Notes under the pieces: generated by a model | Told to the model about the DNA's origin: nothing | What the model saw: the letters and a program-made list of their open reading frames with translations, nothing else | Databases searched by the model: none | Shown here: piece after piece, positions 16,255 to 24,661 of the stretch | Position numbering within the stretch: position 1 is the stretch's first letter | Layout: each line of letters begins with the position of its first letter | Made by a program: the position numbers and the translations under genes | Assembly: GCF_010727475.1 (NCBI RefSeq) | Contig: NZ_AP022567.1 | Location: 1,674,001 to 1,738,000, forward strand | Direction of reading: 5' to 3' | Source: Mycolicibacterium mageritense | GTDB lineage: Bacteria; Actinomycetota; Actinomycetes; Mycobacteriales; Mycobacteriaceae | DNA: 64,000 nt

Positions 16255-17544
16255 TCAGTATGCCCCGTTGTCGCGCAAGCGAATCCGGGCCGGCAGCAGT
16301 GCCCAGACGGCGCGGCCGGCTTGGAATCCGAGCGAGATCGACAGCATCGACACCAGCATCAGGATGATCGCGTTGGTGCTGTCGCCGTCGCCGCCGACGA
16401 TCTCGGTGATGCCCACCAGACCGATCGAGCTCGGCACCATGAGCCAGAAGCCCGGCGCGAGCAGAACCCGTGACGACGGCGTCATGCGTAGCTCCCCCAG
16501 CGCCAACGTGCACAGCATGAGCGCCAAGCCGCCACCGAAACCGCTCGTGTACGCACCGAAAAGCTGCGCGGTCCCGAACTGGGCGGCGTAGCTGACGTAG
16601 AGGATGAGCAGCAGCCACGGCAGGAACCGGCGGGGCGGCCCGTGGTAGAGCATGATGCCCACGCCGTACACAGCGACTCCGACCCACGGCGCCCAGGCGC
16701 CGAACGTATTTCGCGGCACGTCGGTCAGTTCCCATTGGGTGATGCCGAGGGCCTGGATGGCCAGCACGATTCCCAGGGCGAGCTGAGCCAGGCGGGTGAA
16801 CCCCTGAGTCAGACGAGCTGCGGCCGAGACGACTTCGCCGGTGGATGCCTCAAGTATCGCCAACGTGATTCCCACGCCCGGCAGAAACAAGGTCAACGGC
16901 GGGATGAGCACGCGCAGGCTGTCCTGGCCCATGTGCAGCCACCGCCCGATCGTGAACGCCGCGAACGTGACGATGAACGCGCAGAAGAACGGCAGGAGCC
17001 GGAGAAACGCGGCGTTGAAGCGGGCGACGATGTCGAGCGCCCCGACGAGCAGCCCGAAGCCCGTTGCCGCGACCAGCCCGGCGGGCGTCGGCTGCAAGAT
17101 CAATCCGTATGCCGCACTCTGGACCGCGTACCCGATCATGTTGACCCACCAGGGAAGTGGGCGAGGTAGAGCCAGTATCCGGGTGAGTTCGGCAGTCCCG
17201 TCCGCCGGACTGATGGTGTTTCGATAGGTTCTGCGCACCAGCCCGCCGAGCTGGAACGCCTGGTCGTAGCGCAGCGCGGTGCCGACGTGCTCGATGCGGC
17301 TGTTGCAGGATTCGCCGACCTGGATGTAGTTCGGCAGGATCAGTAGGCGCGGTTCGAGGTGGTATCGGTCGCTGGCCCCGGCGAGAACCTTCCGCACGTA
17401 GTCGACCGAGTAGTCGGCCGCAAGCATCGCGGCGCCAAGACGCGCCAGGTAGTCGACGGCGGCCCAGGCTTCGTCGTCGACGTGCTCAACGGTCTCGGAC
17501 ACGATCGAAACTGTAGATCGTTTCCGGGTCGAGGATGCCGACAT
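16255..17544 (-). CDS. ThrE-family threonine/serine exporter
   Basis: This is a 429-residue protein. The N-terminal cytosolic domain (about residues 15-140, DYLARLGAAMLAADYSVDYV, LLILPNYIQVG) corresponds to DUF1212. About ten membrane helices follow, including the second ThrE_2 half (LLILYVSYAAQFGTAQLFGAYTSG). Family members export threonine and serine driven by the proton gradient, as in Corynebacterium glutamicum ThrE. The start is set at ATG 17544 (MSASSTRKRS), because the upstream extension has no family similarity. It ends 71 bases before the SHOCT gene's end, convergently. Confidence 0.82.
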   Translation of the reverse strand: MSASSTRKRSTVSIVSETVEHVDDEAWAAVDYLARLGAAMLAADYSVDYVRKVLAGASDRYHLEPRLLILPNYIQVGESCNSRIEHVGTALRYDQAFQLGGLVRRTYRNTISPADGTAELTRILALPRPLPWWVNMIGYAVQSAAYGLILQPTPAGLVAATGFGLLVGALDIVARFNAAFLRLLPFFCAFIVTFAAFTIGRWLHMGQDSLRVLIPPLTLFLPGVGITLAILEASTGEVVSAAARLTQGFTRLAQLALGIVLAIQALGITQWELTDVPRNTFGAWAPWVGVAVYGVGIMLYHGPPRRFLPWLLLILYVSYAAQFGTAQLFGAYTSGFGGGLALMLCTLALGELRMTPSSRVLLAPGFWLMVPSSIGLVGITEIVGGDGDSTNAIILMLVSMLSISLGFQAGRAVWALLPARIRLRDNGAY

Positions 17545-17944
17545 TGCGCACAGAACTTCCGGCCGGCAGCAACCCGCGATCCACCGAGCGCAGATGTGGC
17601 GGTCATCGCCGTTTGAGCTCACTGACCAGCTGGTACACCCGATCGCCGACACGTACGCAGCGATTCAATTGTCGCGAATAGCAATTTGTCGCAACGAAGA
17701 CTTCGCGATGATGGGCGTCCACCGGAACACGGAATGGTGTCACGGGGTTTGAATTGTGGTGACATGGCCAATCCTGTGAGCGGTGGTGGCGCCGCGTGGG
17801 TTGCCGAGGAGCGCCGCCGCAAGGCGTATCCGGAAGGGCAACCCGGGCGTTGAGACCACAGCGTCGTTCCGGGTGTCGCCGCGGGGATGGGGATGGACCA
17901 GCAGCGGGAACTCACCATCGAAAGGTTCGAGGAGGTTCAAGCAC
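17545..17944. other. 400-base divergent intergenic region
   Basis: This lies between the divergent ThrE and DUF4396 genes and presumably holds both promoters. A GAGGAGG ribosome site at 17928-17935 belongs to the gene starting at 17945. No recognisable operator, RNA gene or conserved short frame was seen. Confidence 0.5.
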
Positions 17945-18601
17945 ATGAGCGTTCAACCCCACGGCCAATCCCGTCACGGCACCGACCACGCACACGACCA
18001 TCACGCCGGCGGCAGTGTCAACGCCATGGCAGTCAGCGCAACGCTGCATTGCCTGACCGGCTGCGCCATCGGCGAAATCGTCGGGCTGATCATCGGCACC
18101 AGCCTCGGCCTGAGCAACGTGGCGACGATCCCCCTGGCGATCGCGTTGGCATTCGTGTTCGGCTACACCCTGTCGACGTTGCCCCTCCTGAGGGCAGGCC
18201 TGGCGATGGGCACCGCACTGAGCGTCGTGTTGGCCGCCGACACGCTGTCGATCCTGACGATGGAAATCGTCGACAACATCGTCATGGCTGTGCTGCCAGG
18301 GGCGATGAACGCGGGCTTGGTCAACTCCGTGTTCTGGATCGGCATGATCATCTCGCTGACCGCAGCGTTTTTTGCCGCCTATCCGGTGAACCGGTACCTG
18401 CTGCAGCGCGGCAAAGGACACGCCCTGACACACGAGTACCACCACGCTGCAAGCGAACCCAGCGGCGCGCGGCGGTTCATTCCCGCCTTCAGCACCGGGG
18501 CTCTGGTGGCAGCGATCACCGCATTCATGCTCGGCGGCTTGGTTGTGTCGGTGGCTGACGAGCTGGCTGCGCCCGCGGCCCCCGTCGAACACGTGCAGTG
18601 A
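17945..18601 (+). CDS. DUF4396-like copper/metal-associated membrane protein
   Basis: This 218-residue membrane protein opens with a His-rich N-terminus (HGTDHAHDHHAGG). A TLHCLTGCAIGEIVGLIIG helix carries paired Cys and Glu, and about five helices follow in all. A second His cluster (GHALTHEYHHAA) sits on a loop. This pattern matches DUF4396 proteins, which are suspected of metal handling, though the family is uncharacterised. ATG 17945 is preceded by GAGGAGG. It ends immediately before the convergent PNPOx-fold gene, so the two 3' ends abut without a spacer. Confidence 0.75.
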   Translation: MSVQPHGQSRHGTDHAHDHHAGGSVNAMAVSATLHCLTGCAIGEIVGLIIGTSLGLSNVATIPLAIALAFVFGYTLSTLPLLRAGLAMGTALSVVLAADTLSILTMEIVDNIVMAVLPGAMNAGLVNSVFWIGMIISLTAAFFAAYPVNRYLLQRGKGHALTHEYHHAASEPSGARRFIPAFSTGALVAAITAFMLGGLVVSVADELAAPAAPVEHVQ

Positions 18602-19477
18602 TCACGCCGCCACCAGAGGCAGACCCGTGGTGTGGATCGTTCGCCCTGGGGTGAAGCGAACTCTCCGACCGGTCGGGGACTCATCGTCTCGCAGCCGCGG
18701 GAAGTCCCAGACAAGCTGAGCCGTACCCGACATCTGCAGGCTCGTTGCGGCACGGAAGTCCAAGAAGAGCAGCGCGGCCGCAGGCTCCACGACGATGTTT
18801 CCCATGCTGTTGAACAGGTTGTTGCCGGGATAGTCCGGCCACCACAACTCGCCGTCTTCCACTCGCACGAATCCGCTGGGACCGCCACGGTGAGACGTGT
18901 CTGCGCCGCGGGACGGATGTGAGGTACCCAGGATGAATGTGTCGGCACGGGACACCTGCTCCAGGTGCACGGCCCCGACTCGGCAGTGAGTGCTGGCGAC
19001 GGCGTGCGCCCCGTCAGGCACAACGGTGCGCTCAGCGGTCGGTTGCCGGATGTACTGCGGACAGTTGCCATATGCCTGGTCGGCGGCGACCTCGAACCCG
19101 TTGTCGTCGACGACACTCAAGGCTCCGTTGATACGCAGGCGCCTGCGCCGGTGAAAGTCGATGAACAGCAACCCGATCTGTGCGCCGCGCGACAACTCGT
19201 GCAGCGGGTCGCCCGGCAGGGGACGTCCCTTGACCCGCAACGTCGCGCGGTCGGCGCGGCAGAACCCGCGCTCGCCATAGACGGCCGAGGTCCAGAGCGT
19301 GCCGGCCGAATCACGAGACGTGATGAACGCGAGATCCCGATCGGCGACGAAACCGCTCATCGCATCGCTGAACTCACGAGCGCCGAGCATCCGGGTGAGA
19401 CGCAGAGCTTCGTCGGCCAAGCCCGCCTGCCGCTGGACGAACAGTTCTCCTTCGTGGAAGACGCCGCTCGACGACAC
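18602..19477 (-). CDS. Two-domain PNPOx-fold (flavin split-barrel) protein
   Basis: This 291-residue protein resembles the pyridoxamine 5'-phosphate oxidase superfamily. The barrel motif occurs twice: GAQIGLLFIDFHRRRRLRIN in the first half and ALLFLDFRAATSLQMSGTAQ in the second, consistent with an internal duplication. These proteins bind FMN or F420 and reduce or oxidise small molecules. The start is placed at GTG 19477, 13 bases after the stop of the VOC gene. The frame continues further upstream but there it is only the shadow of that VOC gene. It is likely co-transcribed with it and opposed by the CGNR regulator at 20026. Confidence 0.75.
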   Translation of the reverse strand: MSSSGVFHEGELFVQRQAGLADEALRLTRMLGAREFSDAMSGFVADRDLAFITSRDSAGTLWTSAVYGERGFCRADRATLRVKGRPLPGDPLHELSRGAQIGLLFIDFHRRRRLRINGALSVVDDNGFEVAADQAYGNCPQYIRQPTAERTVVPDGAHAVASTHCRVGAVHLEQVSRADTFILGTSHPSRGADTSHRGGPSGFVRVEDGELWWPDYPGNNLFNSMGNIVVEPAAALLFLDFRAATSLQMSGTAQLVWDFPRLRDDESPTGRRVRFTPGRTIHTTGLPLVAA

Positions 19478-19490
19478 GCCCTGCCGCGCC

Positions 19491-19964
19491 CTAATCGAAG
19501 AAACCACAGGACGGCGCTGCACCCGCGATGGCGTCCTCCTTCGGAACACCGGCGGGCGCACACACCTCGAGGCGTACGCCGTCCGGGTCGACGAAGAAGA
19601 TGCCCCCGGAGTCGAAGGCATCGCTGTGCGGCACGATCCGGCCGTCGTACAACAACTCGATGCCCAGACCGCGCACCCGGTCACGAACGCGTTCGACGTG
19701 GTCCACCGACTCGACGTGGAACGCCAGGTGGTGCAACCCGGGAACTCGCTCCGAGAAACGACCGTCACTCTGCTCCCACAGCGTGATGGCGAGCTTGTCG
19801 AGAAAGTCATCGGACGAGACATCGGGGTTGCCGAGGAATGCGAACCGCTGTCCCTCCTCCGTGGACTGGCCGAGTACTTCAAGGCCGAAAACGTCCTGAT
19901 AGAAGGCACACGATCGGTCCAGGTCAGTGACGTTGAGTCCGATGTGACCGGTCCGCAATGCCAT
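19491..19964 (-). CDS. VOC/glyoxalase-family protein
   Basis: This 157-residue single-module VOC protein has GHIGLNVTDLDRSCAFYQDV at the start, LHHLAFHVESVDHV in the middle and FFVDPDGVRLEVCAP at the end, giving a His-His-Glu metal site. It could be a lyase, dioxygenase or resistance protein; sequence alone does not decide. The ATG at 19964 has GGAG nearby. It is the first gene of a leftward pair with the PNPOx-fold protein and is divergent from the CGNR-type regulator, which probably controls it. Confidence 0.8.
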   Translation of the reverse strand: MALRTGHIGLNVTDLDRSCAFYQDVFGLEVLGQSTEEGQRFAFLGNPDVSSDDFLDKLAITLWEQSDGRFSERVPGLHHLAFHVESVDHVERVRDRVRGLGIELLYDGRIVPHSDAFDSGGIFFVDPDGVRLEVCAPAGVPKEDAIAGAAPSCGFFD

Positions 19965-20025
19965 GATGACTCCACTCGTTCAAGTACGATAACTAACCGT
20001 CATTAAGGACTATTGCAGGTTAGCA

Positions 20026-20655
20026 ATGGAACAGCAAGCATCGGATCCAGGCAGCGACGCGCACGCGCCGCCCCGATTCCTCTTCGTGGGCGGCGACGTC
20101 AGCATCGACTTCGTCAACACGCAGATGATCGAGAGCGGCCGGGAAGTCGACCGGATCTCCACTCCGCAGGAGCTGGCGGCGTGGGTCGCGGCGTCGAACC
20201 TCGGCACCGAGTTCGGTGTACCGACTGACATCGCGTCGACGATCTACACCCAGGCGATCCCCCTTCGGGGGGCGCTGAGAGCGTGCTACAACGCGCTGAT
20301 CGACGAACAACCCATACCATCACCGGCATTGAAGTCGCTCAATGCGGTTCTCGCGTCCGCTCCGGGCACCGAAGTCCGCCGGCTGTCGACACAAGCGCTG
20401 CACCATGCACCTCGCGTAGATCTCGCGAAGGACGCGAGCCACCTGCCCTGGTTGCTGGCCGACGCCGGCGCGCAGCTGCTGTGTAGCGACAGAACCACAT
20501 CGCTACGACGCTGCGCCAACCGCGAGCACTGCATGCTGATTTTCCTCGACACGTCACGCAGCCATACGCGGCGCTGGTGCAGCATGGACCTGTGTGGAAA
20601 CCGCAGAAAAGTGGCGGCACACAACGCGCGGGCACGCCGGCGGCAAACCCGCTGA
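20026..20655 (+). CDS. CGNR zinc-finger transcriptional regulator
   Basis: This 209-residue protein has an N-terminal ABATE-type stress-sensing domain (FLFVGGDVSIDFVNTQ) and a C-terminal CGNR zinc finger. The finger reads RRCANREHCMLIFLDTSR, then RRWCSMDLCGNRRKVAAHNA with the four Cys. CGNR proteins are presumed DNA-binding regulators, often encoded next to the genes they control. Here the divergent VOC/PNPOx pair starts only 61 bases away, so the shared promoter region is the likely target. Confidence 0.85.
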   Translation: MEQQASDPGSDAHAPPRFLFVGGDVSIDFVNTQMIESGREVDRISTPQELAAWVAASNLGTEFGVPTDIASTIYTQAIPLRGALRACYNALIDEQPIPSPALKSLNAVLASAPGTEVRRLSTQALHHAPRVDLAKDASHLPWLLADAGAQLLCSDRTTSLRRCANREHCMLIFLDTSRSHTRRWCSMDLCGNRRKVAAHNARARRRQTR

Positions 20656-20708
20656 AATACGACTACAACTGCTGGTCAACCGATTTCGATCGGCCGGATC
20701 GGCAGAAC

Positions 20709-20942
20709 ATGACTACTGTCGCTGATATGCGAAATGTCATCGCAGTCGTGCTCGGCATCGTCGGCCTGTTCACCGCGCTGTCCGGCCTGCTGTTCGCCCT
20801 ACAGGGCTTCGGCGTCGTCGGCGGTAGCCCGATGAGCAACACCACCACCTGGTCGATCCTCGGTCCGATCATCCTGCTGATCGGTGTCGGCATCGCCCTG
20901 GTTGGGTGGCGGGTGAATCGCTCACCGCGACCACGCGGCTGA
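20709..20942 (+). CDS. Small membrane protein, unknown function
   Basis: This 77-residue protein has two predicted helices (VIAVVLGIVGLFTALSGLLF and SILGPIILLIGVGIALVGW) separated by a Gly/Ser loop. ATG 20709 is chosen; an internal ATG at 20727 is also possible. There is no known domain. It converges on the iron-dependent alcohol dehydrogenase gene. Confidence 0.6.
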   Translation: MTTVADMRNVIAVVLGIVGLFTALSGLLFALQGFGVVGGSPMSNTTTWSILGPIILLIGVGIALVGWRVNRSPRPRG

Positions 20943-20985
20943 GCAGGCAGCGGTGACCCCGAACGGCCACCGCTGCCGCTCGCGA

Positions 20986-22143
20986 TCAGTAGATCTCGCG
21001 GTACAGCTCGATGATCTCGTCCTTGCTCGGAACGCGGGGGTTGTTGCCGGGTGACCCCGACGCCAGCGCCTGCTCGGCCATGATCTCCAACCGGGATTCC
21101 CAGTCGCCCTTGTCAATTCCATACGACTGCGGAGTGGGAACCTCAACGTCTTCACACAGCTGCTGGAGTTCGGCCACGAGCGCCGTGGCTGCCTGACCGC
21201 TTGCTACGGACTCTCCGACAACTCCCATCGCTTTCGCGCAGTCCGCATACCGGTCCACCGCGGACTCGATCGAGAACTTTGTCACGGCGGGTAACAGCAT
21301 GGCATTCGAAAGGCCATGGGCAACATGGAAATGCCCGCCGATGGGCCGGCTCATCCCGTGAACGAGAGCGACGCTGGAGTTGGAGAACGCCATCCCGGCC
21401 TGGGTGGAGGCCAACATCATCGCCTCGCGGGCGCGCTGGTCGGCGCCGTCGGCATAGGCGCGGCGCAGGTGCTGCGATATGGATCGCATGGCTGCGAGCG
21501 CAAGCGCGTCGCTGAACGGGCTGGCGCGCCTGCTGACGTAAGCCTCGATGGCGTGGGTCAGCGCGTCGACCCCCGTGTCGGCGGTGAGACGGGCCGGCAT
21601 CGAAACGGTCAGCTCGAAATCCACGACGATGGCGATCGGCAGGAACGACAAGCCGGGGCACAGCATCTTCTCATCGCTGTCGTCATCTGTGATCACTGTG
21701 AATTGCGTTGCTTCCGAACCACTTCCGGCGGTCGTCGGGACCGCGACAACGGGAAGCGCCGAACCGGTGTAGGTGTTCGGCGCTTTGTAGGACGCGATGC
21801 TGCCTCCGTTGGCGGACAACACCGCGAGCGCCTTTGCGGTGTCCATCGGGCTGCCACCGCCGAACCCGATGATGCCGTCGGCACGGTGGGCCTTGACGAG
21901 GTCGAGCCCACCCGACAGCGACGTGATCGTCGGGTCTGGCACGGTCTCGGAGAAGACCGCGGCCTCGGAGCCGGCCGCGTGCAGCGTCTTCACCAGCCGT
22001 TCGACCTGGCCGGTGTCGGTCAGGTACCGGTCGGTGACCAGCACGGGACGCCGGATGCCGAGCTGTGCGACAACCGTGCCGAGGTCGTCGACGGCGCCTG
22101 CGCCGATCTTGGCGAAGCGTGGCAGCGCGATGTTGGTGACCAT
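20986..22143 (-). CDS. Iron-containing (group III) alcohol dehydrogenase
   Basis: This 385-residue protein shows the GGGSPMDTAKAL nucleotide-binding loop and the metal-site signatures TADTGVDALTHAIEAYVS and ALVHGMSRPIGGHFHVAHG, with the expected His residues. Family members oxidise alcohols or reduce aldehydes with NAD(P) and Fe2+ or another divalent metal. It is divergent from the LysR gene, and the LysR-type palindrome at 22271 lies in the shared 169-base region, so it may be under LysR control. Its substrate is unknown. Confidence 0.88.
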   Translation of the reverse strand: MVTNIALPRFAKIGAGAVDDLGTVVAQLGIRRPVLVTDRYLTDTGQVERLVKTLHAAGSEAAVFSETVPDPTITSLSGGLDLVKAHRADGIIGFGGGSPMDTAKALAVLSANGGSIASYKAPNTYTGSALPVVAVPTTAGSGSEATQFTVITDDDSDEKMLCPGLSFLPIAIVVDFELTVSMPARLTADTGVDALTHAIEAYVSRRASPFSDALALAAMRSISQHLRRAYADGADQRAREAMMLASTQAGMAFSNSSVALVHGMSRPIGGHFHVAHGLSNAMLLPAVTKFSIESAVDRYADCAKAMGVVGESVASGQAATALVAELQQLCEDVEVPTPQSYGIDKGDWESRLEIMAEQALASGSPGNNPRVPSKDEIIELYREIY

Positions 22144-22270
22144 GTCCCAGTCCTCAGTTGTTTTCGGGGAAGCCGAGGTTGATGCGGCCGTGGCTGGGGT
22201 CGAGTACCTGCGTGGTGTCGGTCATACTCCCATGCTCAATGGGCATTACTGCATCGGTCAACGGCCAATG

Positions 22271-22288
22271 CTGCACATTGCGGTGCAG
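22271..22288. promoter_or_regulatory. LysR-type operator CTGCAC-N6-GTGCAG
   Basis: A perfect palindrome 25 bases before the LysR start, in the divergent region with the iron alcohol dehydrogenase. It is preceded by ACGGCCAATG. The same arrangement (ACGGACAGTG then CTGCAC-N6-GTGCAA) occurs before the NCS1 permease at 26302-26319, so both are inferred to be targets of the LysR protein. Confidence 0.75.
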
Positions 22289-22312
22289 ATCTGCACGTGT
22301 AGGTTGGGCGTC

Positions 22313-23206
22313 ATGCAAAGCGCGGACAACCTCCGTTTCTTTCTCGAAGTCGCCCGCACCGGTCGCCTCAACGAAGCCGCCCGCAATCTCGCGGTCGACC
22401 ACACGACGGTCGGACGACGAATCACCGCGCTGGAGAAGGCATTCGGGGAACGGCTGTTCGACCGCTCCCCCGGCGGATGGCATCTGACCGAGGCCGGCGC
22501 GGATCTGCTGCCGCGTGCGGAGTCGGTGGAATCGGCGGTGATCGCGGCCTACGACGCCCGAGCCTCGGCGGCCGGGCCGCTCACCGGGACAGTGCGCATG
22601 GTGGCCACGGACGGCTTCGGGGCATTCGTGGTGGCGCCCCGACTTGTGGAACTGCGGCGCACTCATCCCCATCTCGACATCGAGCTGATCACCGCGACAG
22701 AGCACGGGTCGCTGTCGGCCCGTCAGTTCGACATCGCCGTGACACTCGAGGAGCCGCTGCCGCGCGCAGTGCAGGTGCAGCGGCTCGCCGGCTACGACCT
22801 GAGTCTTTATGCCACACCGGAATACCTAGCTTCGGCACCACCCATATCCGGACTGGCGGATCTGATCGACCACACGCTGATCTGGTACGTCGACGCGCTG
22901 CTCGACGTCGCGCCGCTGCGGATACTGGATTCGCTGCCCCACAAGCAGCGGGTGGCCGTGCAGACCAACAACATCACCGGCCACTGGACAGCGGCCCGCA
23001 GCGGATTGGGTGTCGCACCGCTCCCGCGGTACCTCGGCGAACCCGACCCGGCGTTGAAGGTGGTTCTGCCCGAATCATTCTCGGCGCGCCGCACCTACTG
23101 GCTGGTGATCCCACGCGAACTACAGCAGGTCGCGCGGGTACGGGCGGTCGCACAGTTTCTGCGCACGACTGTGACGACCAACCCGTACCTCACCCACCTG
23201 GGCTAG
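22313..23206 (+). CDS. LysR-family transcriptional regulator
   Basis: This 297-residue protein has an N-terminal winged HTH (SADNLRFFLEVARTGRLNEAARNLA... followed by VGRRITALEKAFGERLFDR) and a periplasmic-binding-protein-like effector domain. ATG 22313 is chosen: the long upstream frame runs through the divergent dehydrogenase and the operator. It sits between the iron alcohol dehydrogenase and the convergent amidase (4-base gap). The shared palindrome suggests it regulates itself and the permease/amidase operon. The ligand is unknown but presumably the amide or heterocycle imported. Confidence 0.88.
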   Translation: MQSADNLRFFLEVARTGRLNEAARNLAVDHTTVGRRITALEKAFGERLFDRSPGGWHLTEAGADLLPRAESVESAVIAAYDARASAAGPLTGTVRMVATDGFGAFVVAPRLVELRRTHPHLDIELITATEHGSLSARQFDIAVTLEEPLPRAVQVQRLAGYDLSLYATPEYLASAPPISGLADLIDHTLIWYVDALLDVAPLRILDSLPHKQRVAVQTNNITGHWTAARSGLGVAPLPRYLGEPDPALKVVLPESFSARRTYWLVIPRELQQVARVRAVAQFLRTTVTTNPYLTHLG

Positions 23207-23210
23207 CGGT

Positions 23211-24626
23211 TCACAGATCGGGATGCTGCTTGTTCCACGGCGTGGCGGCCTGGAACGCGCCGACCACATCGACCAGTCGCCGCTCGTCGAATGCGCTGCC
23301 GACCATCTGCAGGCCGACCGGAAACGGGTTGCCGGCTTCGGTCGTGGTGAAGCCGCCGGGGAACGTGATGGTCGGCAGCTGCGACAACGTGAACGGCACG
23401 GTGAACCGGTGAACGCCCGCGGTGGTCTCGTCGTCCATCCGGATCATCTTCGCTACCGGAGGCGCGATGAACGACATCGCCGGGATCAGGACCGTGTCCA
23501 CCTGCGCAAGGGCGGCCTCCATCTGGCCCTTGAAGATCAACCGTCGTAGCAGCAGCTCGTCATACTCGATGCCGGACATGGCAATTCCGCGATCGATGAG
23601 CTCGCTGAGCGCCGGGCCATAGCTGTCTTTGTGCTCCGGATACAGGCCGCGGTGCGCCCGCGCGGTCTGCACGGCACACACTCCGAACCAGTCGGTGATC
23701 GCCTCGGTGGGGTCGGGCAACGTGATGGGGGTGAGCTCGGCGCCGAGATCCCGCAGCACCTGCTCGGCTTCCCGATGTGCCTTCTCGACATCGATGCTGA
23801 CGTCGCGGTAGCTCCATTCGGGGTCGATGCCGATCCGCACGCCGCTCAAGGATGCCGGTGTGGTGGCGGCGAACTCGGGAACGGGCCGCAGCGACGCCGT
23901 GGGATCCCGAGGGTCGGCGCCGGCGATCGCCCCCAGGATCAGCCCCGCGTCGCGGGCCGAACGGCAGATCGGGCCCACGTGGTCCAGCGTCGCGGCGAGC
24001 TCGACCACACCGGCCCGGCTGACCCGGCCCCATGTCGGTTTCAGGCCAGTGGCTCCGTTAGAGGCCGACGGCATGCGTATCGACCCGCCGGTATCGGAAC
24101 CCAGTGCGCCATAACACAGTCCGGCCACGGGAGCGACGCCGCTGCCGCTCGACGACACGCCGACCCAGCGGTCCGCGTCCCAGGGATTCAGCGGAGCGCG
24201 GAACGGGGGTGTGTGCTCGGTGTATACGCCTTCGGTCGTGTGCACCTTGCCGACGATGACCGCACCCGCCGCGTCGAGCCGTTCGACGACTGTCGCGGTG
24301 CTGGTCGCGATCTGCCCCGACCGCACGGCCATCCCGGCCTCCGTGCGCCATCCACGCTTGTCGTAGATGTCCTTGATGGCCAGTGGAATTCCGTCGAGCG
24401 GGCCACGCGTCGCATCCGCTTTGCGGCGTTCGTCGGACTCGGCTGCCTGGGCCAGCGCCTCTTCCGGTGCGACGAACGCGTATGCGCCGAGCCGCTCGTC
24501 AACCGTGGCGATCCGGTCGAGGGTCGCCTCGGTCAGCTGCCGCGAAGTGACCTCTCCGCGGTCCAGCAGATCCACCAACTCGCAGATCTCGCGGTAATGC
24601 AGTGCGTCGCCAGGTGCATCGCTCAT
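23211..24626 (-). CDS. Amidase (amidase-signature family)
   Basis: This is a 471-residue amidase-signature hydrolase. The Ser-cisSer-Lys triad is visible as Lys in GIPLAIKDIYDK, Ser in the GVSSSGSGVAPVAG loop and nucleophile Ser in GSDTGGSIRMPS. Such enzymes hydrolyse amides to acid plus ammonia. ATG 24626 has AAGGA upstream and follows the NCS1 permease stop by 35 bases, indicating an operon of permease then amidase. The inferred role is uptake and hydrolysis of an amide or N-heterocycle derivative as a nitrogen source; the exact compound is unknown. Confidence 0.88.
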   Translation of the reverse strand: MSDAPGDALHYREICELVDLLDRGEVTSRQLTEATLDRIATVDERLGAYAFVAPEEALAQAAESDERRKADATRGPLDGIPLAIKDIYDKRGWRTEAGMAVRSGQIATSTATVVERLDAAGAVIVGKVHTTEGVYTEHTPPFRAPLNPWDADRWVGVSSSGSGVAPVAGLCYGALGSDTGGSIRMPSASNGATGLKPTWGRVSRAGVVELAATLDHVGPICRSARDAGLILGAIAGADPRDPTASLRPVPEFAATTPASLSGVRIGIDPEWSYRDVSIDVEKAHREAEQVLRDLGAELTPITLPDPTEAITDWFGVCAVQTARAHRGLYPEHKDSYGPALSELIDRGIAMSGIEYDELLLRRLIFKGQMEAALAQVDTVLIPAMSFIAPPVAKMIRMDDETTAGVHRFTVPFTLSQLPTITFPGGFTTTEAGNPFPVGLQMVGSAFDERRLVDVVGAFQAATPWNKQHPDL

Positions 24627-24661
24627 ATCGTCAATCCTTCTGTACCGTAACTGTTTCGGTT

